From Fictibacillus phosphorivorans (GTDB lineage Bacteria > Bacillota > Bacilli > Bacillales > Fictibacillaceae), in the NCBI RefSeq assembly GCF_007673525.1, contig NZ_VDZU01000001.1, forward strand, positions 2,492,055 through 2,556,054: DNA of 64,000 nucleotides, written 5' to 3'. Below, in pieces: positions 57,303 to 64,000 of the stretch; the first letter of the stretch is position 1, and every line of letters starts with the position of its first letter. Position numbers and translations under genes: made by a program. Under the pieces are notes generated by a model, which did not search any database, was not told the origin of the DNA, and worked only from the letters and a program-made list of their open reading frames with translations.

Positions 57303-58628
57303 TTGAAACTTTTAATTTCATTTTCAAACAGATTGATGCAAAGGTATATGCCTGACCCCTTTTTGTTAGTCATCTTACTGACATTCTTCGTATGTGGTTT
57401 AGCACTATTTGCGACAGATAGCACCCCTGTGCAAATCGTTAATTATTGGGGTACAGGTTTTTGGAGTTTATTAACATTTTCCATGCAGATGGTGTTAATA
57501 TTAGTGACCGGACACGTTATGGCAAGCTCCCCGCTATTTAAGAAACTATTAGGATCTTTAGCAAAAATTCCAAAAACACCAGGACAAGCTATCATACTCG
57601 TAACGTTAGTCGCGCTCGTCGCATGCTGGATCAATTGGGGCTTCGGACTTATAATAGGTGCTCTATTCGCAAAAGAAATCGCAATGAAGGTAAAAGGTGT
57701 CGACTACCGCTTATTAATCGCAAGTGCATATAGTGGTTTTATCATATGGAGTGGAGGTCTATCGGGCTCAGTTGTCTTAACAATCGCTACACCGGGACAC
57801 TTTACCGAAAACATTATGGGCGTTGTTCCGACGAGTGAGACAATCTTTTCATCGTTCAACTTCATTATTCTTGCAGGTCTATTCCTATTGGTACCAATTA
57901 TTAATAGATTAATGGTCCCTCCAAGTGAAAAAGCGTTTGTAATCGATCCTGCATTGTTAGAGGAAAAAGAATCTCTAGAAGCAGCAAGTAATGAAGAAAC
58001 ACTTCAAACTCCTGCTGATCGACTTGAGAATAGTCAGTTATTATCTATCCTCATCGGACTTTTAGGCATTTCATACCTCGTCTATTTTTTCACCAAAAAT
58101 GGGTTCACCTTAAACCTGGATATCGTAAACTTTTTATTCCTATTCATCGGTATCATCTTACATAAAACACCACGGTTATTTTTGAAAGCGGTTACGGATG
58201 CTGTGAAAAATGCGAGCGGAATTATTATTCAGTTCCCTTTTTATGCCGGATTAATGGGTATTGTAACTTCATCAGGATTAGTAGCTGTTCTGTCCAATAT
58301 GCTAATTTCTTTTTCAAACGAACATACTTTTCATTTATTTACTTTATGGAGTGCAGGCCTCGTTAACTTTTTTGTTCCGTCTGGAGGTGGACAATGGGCG
58401 GTACAAGGACCCGTTATGTTAGAAGCGGCGCAAAACTTAGGGGTTTCTTTATCAAGAACAGCAATGGCTGTAGCTTGGGGTGATGCATGGACAAACATGA
58501 TTCAACCATTCTATGCCCTTCCTGCTCTAGCTATCGCTGGATTAAAAGCAAAAGACATCATGGGTTATGGCCTTGTTATGATGATCATTACAGGGGTATT
58601 CATCTCTGGCGTGTTTTTATTGCTGTAA
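57303..58628 (+). CDS. AtoE-type short-chain fatty acid transporter
   Basis: A 441-residue polytopic protein (about 11-12 helices) of the AtoE/SCFA family: RYMPDPFLLVILLTFFV, VNYWGTGFWSLLTFSMQM, and NFFVPSGGGQWAVQGP near residue 350, which is the family hallmark. Presumed uptake of acetoacetate or butyrate. No metabolic partner genes lie beside it. TTG start after AGGAGAGG. Confidence 0.9.
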   Translation: MKLLISFSNRLMQRYMPDPFLLVILLTFFVCGLALFATDSTPVQIVNYWGTGFWSLLTFSMQMVLILVTGHVMASSPLFKKLLGSLAKIPKTPGQAIILVTLVALVACWINWGFGLIIGALFAKEIAMKVKGVDYRLLIASAYSGFIIWSGGLSGSVVLTIATPGHFTENIMGVVPTSETIFSSFNFIILAGLFLLVPIINRLMVPPSEKAFVIDPALLEEKESLEAASNEETLQTPADRLENSQLLSILIGLLGISYLVYFFTKNGFTLNLDIVNFLFLFIGIILHKTPRLFLKAVTDAVKNASGIIIQFPFYAGLMGIVTSSGLVAVLSNMLISFSNEHTFHLFTLWSAGLVNFFVPSGGGQWAVQGPVMLEAAQNLGVSLSRTAMAVAWGDAWTNMIQPFYALPALAIAGLKAKDIMGYGLVMMIITGVFISGVFLLL

Positions 58629-58655
58629 CACTTGGACTAAAAAATGCAGATGCAT

Positions 58656-58687
58656 AAAAAAACCTCCTTACGGTAAGGAGGTTTGCT
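58656..58687. terminator. Bidirectional terminator between the AtoE gene and tRNA-Val
   Basis: AAACCTCCTTAC/GTAAGGAGGTTT, 12-bp stem; A run before, T-rich on the other strand, so it ends both the AtoE message and the tRNA transcript. Confidence 0.88.
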
Positions 58688-58707
58688 TATGTATGTATGT
58701 ATGTATG
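58688..58707. repeat. TATG microsatellite, five copies
   Basis: Five perfect TATG units between the terminator and the tRNA; the last overlaps the encoded CCA end of the tRNA by two bases. Confidence 0.95.
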
Positions 58708-58781
58708 GTGACTCGAGAGGGGTTCGAACCCCCGACCTCCACCCTGTCAAGGTGGCGCTCTCCCAGCTGAGCTATCGAATC
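58706..58781 (-). tRNA. tRNA-Val (anticodon GAC)
   Basis: A full cloverleaf on the minus strand: acceptor GATTCGA/TCGAGTC (one G-U), D-arm GCTC-AGCTGGGA-GAGC, anticodon stem CCACC/GGTGG with loop TTGACAG (anticodon GAC, reading GUC/GUU), T-arm GGGGG-TTCGAAC-CCCTC and encoded CCA. Length 76. Stand-alone tRNA gene, not part of an rRNA cluster. Confidence 0.97.
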
Positions 58782-58890
58782 AATCTATCATCTAACAAAA
58801 ATTATTATATATGCTTTTTAAGAGTTTTGACAACACTTTTCTTTTGGTTTCTTAAATAACAATTGTTATTCTTAAAATTATGCATAAAAA

Positions 58891-58919
58891 AAGACATCTC
58901 CAATGATTGAAGGTGTCTT
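58891..58919 (-). terminator. Terminator of the PgpA-family gene
   Basis: AAGACA.CT.CAAT/ATTG.AG.TGTCTT stem with two wobble or mismatch pairs; seven T on the minus strand. Confidence 0.75.
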
Positions 58920-58929
58920 CTTTTATTTG

Positions 58930-59487
58930 TTATCCGATTTTCTCTTCCTCGTCACGCATTTTTATCTCTTCTGTATCTAAACGTTCTTGCTTATCACGAA
59001 GTCTGTGTGCGAGTCGACTTGATGCGTTAGCCGCAATACTTGCAACTAAATCATCCAAGAATGTATGCACTTTACCATTTGCTATCTTTGTATCTAATTT
59101 TTGAATAATACCCATTTTAAATTTGTCTAGGTGCCCAAAAGTTGTAACTGCTATCGATCCATAGCCAAAAACAGCTCCTAGTGCGACCGTTTCATCTACC
59201 CCAAACAATCCTTCATCTTGTTCAACGATACTTTGAAGAGGTTCAGACAACTTTCTTTGTTCCGCGAGCATATCAAGTTCTACACCAACAAGAATAGCAT
59301 GCTGGATCTCGCGCTTCATGAGAACAGCATCGACGCTCTCTATACATTCTTCTTTCGTTAAGCCAGGTGAAAATGGAATCTGCATTTCATATACAATTTC
59401 AGCGATTTCAGGAATTGTGACGCCTCTTTCATTCAACAGCCTTCTAGCCGCTGCTTCAACTTCTCTACTATGCACTCTATTATTCAA
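58930..59487 (-). CDS. Phosphatidylglycerophosphatase A family protein (YutG-like)
   Basis: A 185-residue protein of the PgpA/YutG family; recognisable stretches are RRLLNERGVTIPEIAEIVYEMQ, LDMLAEQRKLSEPLQSIV, EDGLF-like DEGLFGVDETVALGAVFGYGSIAVTTFG and HTFLDDLVASIAANASSRLAHR. Unlike E. coli PgpA it has little membrane character, so the lipid-phosphatase role is uncertain; YutG of B. subtilis shares this. TTG start behind AAGAGGTG. Confidence 0.85.
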   Translation of the reverse strand: MNNRVHSREVEAAARRLLNERGVTIPEIAEIVYEMQIPFSPGLTKEECIESVDAVLMKREIQHAILVGVELDMLAEQRKLSEPLQSIVEQDEGLFGVDETVALGAVFGYGSIAVTTFGHLDKFKMGIIQKLDTKIANGKVHTFLDDLVASIAANASSRLAHRLRDKQERLDTEEIKMRDEEEKIG

Positions 59488-59628
59488 CAGACTTCACCTC
59501 TTCTTAATGTTCGATCTCTTTTGGCAGAACGAATTGATTCTTTCATTATATCATTATGTGATACAATAAAACGAGTTGAATGAAAACGCTTATAATTTTA
59601 AGATCAGTCAGCATAGGAGGTACTTTTT

Positions 59629-60357
59629 ATGGCCATTCTTAAAGGTTCTATTACAGATGATAAAATATACAGCAACTACTTGGATGAGGAGATTGACTTG
59701 CTCATCTATCTGCCTTCTAAGTTTACTCCACTCGTTAAATACCCTATCCTAATCGCTCAAGATGGCAGAGACTACTTTCAGTTAGGAAAACTCGCGAAAA
59801 CCGCCGATCGACTAATGGAAGAAGAAAATTTACAGAGCTGTATCATTGTTGGTGTAAATCATAAAGGCATCGAAGATCGAAAAGCAAAATATGACCCAAC
59901 TGGAGAGAAGCACGAAAATTACATTAGATTCATGGCATTTGAACTTACCTCTTACCTTAATGATAAGTTTAATACGCTCCAACTTGGTGCGGGCATGGGA
60001 TTAATCGGAGATTCTCTAGGTGGTTACATAGCGTTTAAGCTGAGTATTCTGTATCCGAACACGTTCGGTAAAGTAATCGTCCAGTCTCCTTACGTTCCTG
60101 AGAGCCTTATTAATACCGTTGAATCCATAGAACAAATGCAAACGTTGACCATCTATCACTCAATAGGTGATGAAGAAGAAAAGTTTACGAATCCTGAAGG
60201 AATAACAAAAGATTTTTTAACACCTAACCGTCAGCTGAGTAAGCTTTTGAACAATTTAGCTCTCGATTATGAATACGCTGAGTTTCAAGGAAATCATCTC
60301 TGGGTAAATTGGCAGAAAGACTTAGTTCCCGCGTTAAGGTTTCTTTACAGCGACTAG
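59629..60357 (+). CDS. yjcH: YjcH-like alpha/beta-hydrolase esterase
   Basis: A 242-residue serine hydrolase of the esterase D/Fes group: oxyanion-side PILIAQDGRDYF, nucleophile elbow GDSLGGYIA, then an acidic site and the catalytic His in GNHLWVNWQKDL. Substrate unknown. Strong GGAGG site. It heads a three-gene run with yjcG and yjcF, the same trio as in B. subtilis, though there they lie elsewhere on the chromosome. Confidence 0.88.
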   Translation: MAILKGSITDDKIYSNYLDEEIDLLIYLPSKFTPLVKYPILIAQDGRDYFQLGKLAKTADRLMEEENLQSCIIVGVNHKGIEDRKAKYDPTGEKHENYIRFMAFELTSYLNDKFNTLQLGAGMGLIGDSLGGYIAFKLSILYPNTFGKVIVQSPYVPESLINTVESIEQMQTLTIYHSIGDEEEKFTNPEGITKDFLTPNRQLSKLLNNLALDYEYAEFQGNHLWVNWQKDLVPALRFLYSD

Positions 60358-60419
60358 TAACTGTGGGAAATAAATAGAATATTTGGTATACTAGTTCAAA
60401 AGATGAGGGAGGAAGAAAT

Positions 60420-60938
60420 ATGAAATACGGTATAGCAATTTTTCCATCAAAAAATCTACAAGATAAAGTGAATTCCTACCGAAAGCGTTATGATCCGCAT
60501 TATGCCCTTATCGCACCTCACATCACATTAAAGGAGCCTTATGAGGCAACTGAGGAAGAAATTCAAGAACAGATCTCCTATATTTCTTCTGTTGCAAAAA
60601 ATATAGATCCGTTTTCTATCTTGATAAATAAAGTAGGATCATTCCATCCTGTAAACAATGTAATCTTTTTAAAAGTTAATGAAGCAGATGAAATAAAATC
60701 ACTTCATGAGCAGTTATATTCTGGTCCGCTTGAACACCAACAGCCGTACAATTTTGTACCGCATTTAACACTTGGGCAAAAGCTGTCTGATGAAGAACAT
60801 TCAGACGTATTAGAACGTTTGCGTATGATAGATATAGAACACGAAGAACGAATCGATCGTTTTCAACTTCTCTATCAACTTGATAACGGTTCTTGGACGG
60901 TCTATGAAACATTTCGTCTTGGAAAAGGAGTACAATAA
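60420..60938 (+). CDS. yjcG: YjcG, 2'-5' RNA ligase superfamily protein
   Basis: A 172-residue 2H phosphoesterase-fold protein with both HxT motifs: PHITL (His34) and PHLTL (about His115). The family (YjcG) is a putative phosphoesterase; the substrate is not known. Start ATG after GAGGGAGG. Its stop is inside the ribosome-site region of yjcF, two bases before the latter's start, so translation is coupled. Confidence 0.92.
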   Translation: MKYGIAIFPSKNLQDKVNSYRKRYDPHYALIAPHITLKEPYEATEEEIQEQISYISSVAKNIDPFSILINKVGSFHPVNNVIFLKVNEADEIKSLHEQLYSGPLEHQQPYNFVPHLTLGQKLSDEEHSDVLERLRMIDIEHEERIDRFQLLYQLDNGSWTVYETFRLGKGVQ

Positions 60939-60940
60939 TA

Positions 60941-61375
60941 TTGATTAAGACGTTTACAACGAGTGAGCAAGGCTTTCAAGATGCACTAGCTGTAAGAAGA
61001 GATGTTTTTGTTCACGAACAGCAGATTGATGAAAACGAAGAAATTGACAACAATGAAGATGTCTCCTTGCATTTTGTTCTTTACGATGAAGACAAGCCGG
61101 TTGGTGCGGCTAGACTTCGTGAAGTTAATGGAGAAGGAAAAGTAGAACGCGTCTGTATATTGTCTTCTCATCGAAAAAAAGGACTTGGAGAAGAATTGAT
61201 GAACGCTATGGAAACAGCAGCCATCAAACGTTCTTTACCTAGCCTTATATTATATGCACAAACACAGGCAGAAGACTTTTATAAAAAACTGGGGTATCTT
61301 ACAACCTCCAAAGAACCATTTCTAGATGCAAACATTCCGCATGTTGCTATGAAAAAAGCATTGAAATCGTCGTAA
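60941..61375 (+). CDS. yjcF: YjcF, GNAT family N-acetyltransferase
   Basis: A 144-residue GNAT enzyme: DALAVRRDVFVHEQQID, GAARLREV, acetyl-CoA loop VERVCILSSHRKKGLGEELM (R/Q-x-x-G-x-G/A type) and FYKKLGY. Acceptor unknown. TTG start with AAGGAG ten bases upstream. Last gene of the yjcHGF run; the terminator stem begins within its final codons. Confidence 0.9.
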   Translation: MIKTFTTSEQGFQDALAVRRDVFVHEQQIDENEEIDNNEDVSLHFVLYDEDKPVGAARLREVNGEGKVERVCILSSHRKKGLGEELMNAMETAAIKRSLPSLILYAQTQAEDFYKKLGYLTTSKEPFLDANIPHVAMKKALKSS

Positions 61376-61396
61376 TGGCGATTTCAATGCTTTTTT
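61358..61396 (+). terminator. Terminator of yjcF, embedded in coding end
   Basis: Perfect 12-bp stem GCATTGAAATCG/CGATTTCAATGC around the stop codon, six T after. Confidence 0.9.
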
Positions 61397-61460
61397 GTTT
61401 ATTACGGTCTAATCTCGTCAAAACTGTACAATAAAACGTACGTTGAGGAGACTAAGGTTG

Positions 61461-62156
61461 ATGGACATTCATGTTGGACAATTGACAACCGAATTAATCG
61501 TAGGGTTTATCGCTCTCTTTTTGTTAACAAAAGTTTTAGGAAAAACGCAGATTTCTCAAATAACACCCTTTGATTTTATTTCATCTATTTTCTTGGGTGA
61601 ATTAGTCGGTAATGCAATGTATGATGACGAGACTTCTATATTCGTTATCTTGTATGCCATTGTAATCTGGGGCTCCATGGTTTATGTAGTTGAAATTATA
61701 TCTCAGAAATTTAAAGGTACGCGAAAATTTCTGGAAGGCGCCCCCACTATCGTCATTCGTAACGGACTAATCGATCGTGACATGCTCAAAAAGAGCAAGC
61801 TCGATATCAACCAGCTTCAAAACTTAGTTAGACAAAAAGGATTTTTCGGTTTAAGAGAAGTTGAATATGCCATATTAGAATCTAATGGATCTTTAAGCAT
61901 ATTGCCTAAATATCAATACGGCCCTCCAAACAGACAGGATTTGAACCTTCAAAGCCAGCAGCAGCCGGAGTTGCCAATTACACTTATATTAGACGGCGAA
62001 CTAAATCATGATAACCTTTCAACAGCTGGACTTTCAAAAAATAAACTATTAGAACAAATTCACAAACAAGGATACTCCGATATAAAAGAAATCGTGTATG
62101 CAGAATTCTCAGACGGTAAACTGTTAATCATGCCTTGTACGAAGCCGAAAAAATGA
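61461..62156 (+). CDS. DUF421 family membrane protein (YetF-like)
   Basis: A 231-residue protein with three N-terminal membrane helices (about 10-30, 37-55, 62-80) and two cytoplasmic YetF-type domains: LLTKVLGKTQISQITPFDFISSIFLGELVGNAM, APTIVIRNGLIDRDMLKKSKLDINQL, then GFFGLREVEYAILESNGSLS. Related proteins in B. subtilis are found in spores. ATG 61461 or TTG 61458, both served by GAGGAG. Its end overlaps the convergent MBL gene by 29 bases. Confidence 0.88.
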   Translation: MDIHVGQLTTELIVGFIALFLLTKVLGKTQISQITPFDFISSIFLGELVGNAMYDDETSIFVILYAIVIWGSMVYVVEIISQKFKGTRKFLEGAPTIVIRNGLIDRDMLKKSKLDINQLQNLVRQKGFFGLREVEYAILESNGSLSILPKYQYGPPNRQDLNLQSQQQPELPITLILDGELNHDNLSTAGLSKNKLLEQIHKQGYSDIKEIVYAEFSDGKLLIMPCTKPKK

Positions 62157-63042
62157 CAGGCCGTCCGTTCGTAATCTGATACGCTGCACTTCCATTCTCT
62201 AGCAAATAAATAACATGTGCAGAGATGGCTGTTCGAAACAAGGAATATGCCCCCAGGTTTGACGGTTCAACTTCGTATTTCGTTAACATTGAGGCCACAA
62301 TATCCTCTAATGATATTCCAGAGTTACCTGAATGGTTGATCATATTCTGTACTTCTAAAGTAATTGTTTCATATATAAGGATATTATCCTGTATAACATC
62401 CTTATACTCAGTTTCATACTTACCGTGACCAGGAATCATACCTTCCGCATCAATCATCTTCAGCTTCTTTAAAGTTGCTATGTTTTCACCAGCATCAACA
62501 ATAAAGGGAATCTTATGCTTCCGGAGTACATCTTTTCCTAAAAACGCATCGGCAGCATATAAAATGCCGCGGAATAAGATTCCATGTTGATTATAGCTAT
62601 GACCTGGAAGATGAATAATTTGAACTTCTGGAAATTGTTCTATATTTCCTTCTGAGCATTTTTCATCAACACGTATAGCGGGTGCTTCTAAAAATTTATT
62701 GCGCATTTCTTTTAAAGGAAAATTCCCATGCGATAGATAGATTGGTTCAAGTACAGGATTCCTCATAATTGCTTCTTCTAGTAGAGGAGCGATTGTATGT
62801 ACATCAACCTTTTGTTGTATATAGAATGCACCTCCAAAATGGTCCGCATGAGCATGAGTAATGAATAGATGGGTTAAAGGTAGCTTTTCATTATGAAGAT
62901 GCTTTAACACTTTTTTGGCTGCTGATGAATCAAGTCCAGCATCTATTAACATACCTTTGCTTTTGTCATTATTCACGATATACCCTATGTTAACGGCACT
63001 CTTAAAGTAATAACAATCAGTCGAAAGTTCAATAAATTCCAC
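62128..63042 (-). CDS. Metallo-beta-lactamase fold hydrolase
   Basis: A 304-residue MBL-fold protein: THAHADHFGG metal site, HLPGHSYNQHGILF, the bridging Asp in ADAFLGKDV and GMIPGHGKYE. The C-terminal 80 residues are helical. The fold covers lactonases, glyoxalase II-like and thioesterase-like enzymes; substrate unknown. GTG 63042 lies six bases after GGGGTG. Confidence 0.87.
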   Translation of the reverse strand: MEFIELSTDCYYFKSAVNIGYIVNNDKSKGMLIDAGLDSSAAKKVLKHLHNEKLPLTHLFITHAHADHFGGAFYIQQKVDVHTIAPLLEEAIMRNPVLEPIYLSHGNFPLKEMRNKFLEAPAIRVDEKCSEGNIEQFPEVQIIHLPGHSYNQHGILFRGILYAADAFLGKDVLRKHKIPFIVDAGENIATLKKLKMIDAEGMIPGHGKYETEYKDVIQDNILIYETITLEVQNMINHSGNSGISLEDIVASMLTKYEVEPSNLGAYSLFRTAISAHVIYLLENGSAAYQITNGRPVIFSASYKA

Positions 63043-63080
63043 TATTAACACCCCAAGTCTTAATGTTATGAACAAAAAAA

Positions 63081-63099
63081 GAAACCATCATATGGTTTC
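63081..63099 (-). terminator. Terminator overlapping the stop of the 63088-63315 gene
   Basis: GAAACCAT-CAT-ATGGTTTC, 8-bp perfect stem, seven T on the minus strand. Confidence 0.85.
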
Positions 63100-63315
63100 G
63101 TTAATTATATTTCCTTTGCCTTCCATTTCACTTAAGATCTGATCAAAAGAACGCTTTTCTTCAAAGGTCAATCTCTTCTTATTCTGAAATGAACGTACGT
63201 CTTCATTCTGGATTGGAGGAACACTAGCAACAACAGGTAATCCTCTTTCAGCTTTTTCCATCCGACTAGCATATTGCAACTGCTGAATTGGTAGGTACGG
63301 CAAGATATACCCCAT
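63088..63315 (-). CDS. Hypothetical small protein MGYILPYLPIQQ-type
   Basis: A 75-residue hydrophilic protein with no membrane segment: an N-terminal Tyr/Pro/Gln stretch, a middle with VVASVPPIQNED, and a charged helical end (KKRLTFEEKRSFDQILSEMEGKG). ATG 63315 follows AAAGGAGAGG. I cannot name the family. It directly follows a coat-like gene in the same direction (separated by that gene's terminator), so a spore role is possible but unproven. Confidence 0.65.
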   Translation of the reverse strand: MGYILPYLPIQQLQYASRMEKAERGLPVVASVPPIQNEDVRSFQNKKRLTFEEKRSFDQILSEMEGKGNIINETI

Positions 63316-63402
63316 CGATATCCTCTCCTTTATCATTACTTCTCTATTTCTTACCCTATTCCTTCTAAATCTATGTTTTCGAAGTGTAATATTAAAAAAA
63401 AT

Positions 63403-63424
63403 GAGCACTCTGTTGAGAGTACTC
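63403..63424 (-). terminator. Terminator of the Ser/His-rich gene
   Basis: GAG.ACTCT/AGAGT.CTC stem, 4-base loop, eight T on the minus strand. Confidence 0.8.
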
Positions 63425-63444
63425 TAAAGAAACATTTGGATTGC

Positions 63445-63792
63445 TTAGACCCAAGGATCATAGTGGCAGCCCTTGCTGGAGCTTGAGCTGGAACTTGAGC
63501 TTGAGCTTGAGCTAGAAGAAGATTCATGTTTTGAAGAAGATTCATGCTTTGAGCTAGATTCATGTTTATGGCTAGATTCATGTTTATGGCTAGATTCATG
63601 TTTAGAAGATGACTCATGTTTGTGGCTAGACTCATGTTTATGACTAGACTCCCATTTGCTAGAGCTTGATTCGCACTCTACCTTCTTTTCATGAATAATA
63701 ACTTTATCTGCTTTAATGATTACTTTATCAGCATAAACCTTCTTATGTTTTTTATGCTTCTTCTTCCTTTTACAATAATAACAATCTTCCAT
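63445..63792 (-). CDS. Ser/His/Lys-repeat spore-coat-like protein
   Basis: A 115-residue low-complexity protein: a Cys/Lys/His-rich start (MEDCYYCKRKKKHKKHKK), two ADKVII repeats (21-34), about seven hexads of HESS(H/S)K type (residues 45-90), a run of 16 serines and a short tail SKGCHYDPWV. It resembles CotG/CotB-tail proteins, which are phosphorylated by the CotH kinase and build the outer coat; this is by composition, not homology. A sigma-K-like promoter lies upstream. Strong GAGGAGG site. Confidence 0.7.
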   Translation of the reverse strand: MEDCYYCKRKKKHKKHKKVYADKVIIKADKVIIHEKKVECESSSSKWESSHKHESSHKHESSSKHESSHKHESSHKHESSSKHESSSKHESSSSSSSSSSSSSSSSKGCHYDPWV

Positions 63793-63812
63793 GTTACAAC
63801 CTCCTCGTATAG

Positions 63813-63840
63813 TACATCATATGCAAGTCTGACGAGTTGG
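63813..63840 (-). promoter_or_regulatory. Putative sigma-K promoter of the Ser/His-rich gene
   Basis: Minus strand AC, 16 bp, CATATGATG about 20 to 50 bases before the ATG; matches AC-N16-CATANNNTA except the last base. Confidence 0.45.
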
Positions 63841-63855
63841 TTATAGGCTGTCTCA

Positions 63856-64000
63856 CTAAAAGTTGATCGCTATATGATTAACTGCTTTTGTTCGATAGTT
63901 TTGTTTATGAAAATAAACGAACGCTTCTACCGTAATATTTTCATCGATACCACTCTTAAAAGGAATTTGGAAATCATCCAAAGAGAGTTTGTCACCACTT
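63856..64000 (-). CDS. Unidentified gene, C-terminal part only
   Basis: The minus-strand frame is open from the window edge to TAG at 63856-63858, giving 47 C-terminal residues: SGDKLSLDDFQIPFKSG, then IDENITVEAFVYFHKQNYRTKAVNHIAINF. The pattern looks like a beta-rich domain end. No family recognised; it precedes the Ser/His-rich gene in the same direction. Confidence 0.5.
   Translation of the reverse strand, partial: SGDKLSLDDFQIPFKSGIDENITVEAFVYFHKQNYRTKAVNHIAINF

Noticed and set aside
63351..63635. MNLAINMNL-repeat frame on the minus strand
   Set aside because: Out-of-frame reading of the Ser/His repeats; no ribosome site.

Overview
This window is a core-genome segment of a low-GC, endospore-forming member of the Bacillaceae. 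The evidence is gene content and order: almost every gene has a recognisable counterpart in the Bacillus subtilis ylb-cta-yla-pdh-yku part of the chromosome, read here in the opposite direction. Shine-Dalgarno sites are strong, TTG and GTG starts are common, and several sporulation genes are present (ylbJ, ylbD, ylaJ, a cotD-like coat gene, a Ser/His-rich coat-like gene). The genus cannot be fixed from sequence alone; a Fictibacillus-like bacillus is a guess. There is no prophage, insertion sequence, CRISPR array or clear foreign island.

Layout. 1-8.9 kb: the ylb block (ylbJ end, coaD, rsmD, ylbG, ylbF/ricF, ylbE, ylbD, ylbC, ylbB, ylbA) with small hypothetical genes, plus a strong candidate for the forespore small RNA CsfG in the ylbG-rsmD gap. 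9-16.3 kb: the caa3 cytochrome oxidase cluster ctaCDEF, ctaG and ctaB with divergent ctaA. 16.4-29.3 kb: pycA, ftsW and the yla block (ylaN, ylaL, ylaK/phoH, ylaJ, ylaI, ylaH, typA, ylaF), then suhB. 29.4-36 kb: yktB, a nitronate monooxygenase-like flavoprotein, speA with a convergent SR1/SR1P dual-function RNA, DUF3055- and DUF1885-like genes and a BCCT osmolyte transporter. 36.1-42.1 kb: pdhABCD and divergent def. 42.3-50.5 kb: CstA-like and EamA transporters, rpoY-rnjA, ktrC, a 2-Cys peroxiredoxin, a ChaB-like gene, a CNNM/CorC-type transporter and ykuS. 50.8-64 kb: dapL-dapH (lysine/peptidoglycan), a LysR regulator facing a TauE exporter, CDF and SDR genes, the cotD-like gene, an AtoE-type transporter, tRNA-Val(GAC), a PgpA-family gene, yjcH-yjcG-yjcF, a DUF421 protein, an MBL hydrolase and two small genes, one apparently a spore-coat gene.

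Functional themes: aerobic respiration (heme A/O synthesis, oxidase, copper assembly factor), central carbon entry to the TCA cycle (pyruvate carboxylase and dehydrogenase), RNA turnover and transcription (RNase J1, epsilon subunit, Y-complex member RicF), cell division (FtsW), and sporulation.

The least ordinary signals are between genes: the CsfG candidate with a combined sigma-F/sigma-G promoter; SR1 with a near-consensus cre site and a CcpN-like box; three arrays of 20-21 bp degenerate tandem repeats that share a two-helical-turn period but not a sequence; a perfect 25-bp dyad over a putative ctaC promoter; terminators embedded in the ends of convergent genes; and a cationic 27-codon mini-gene.
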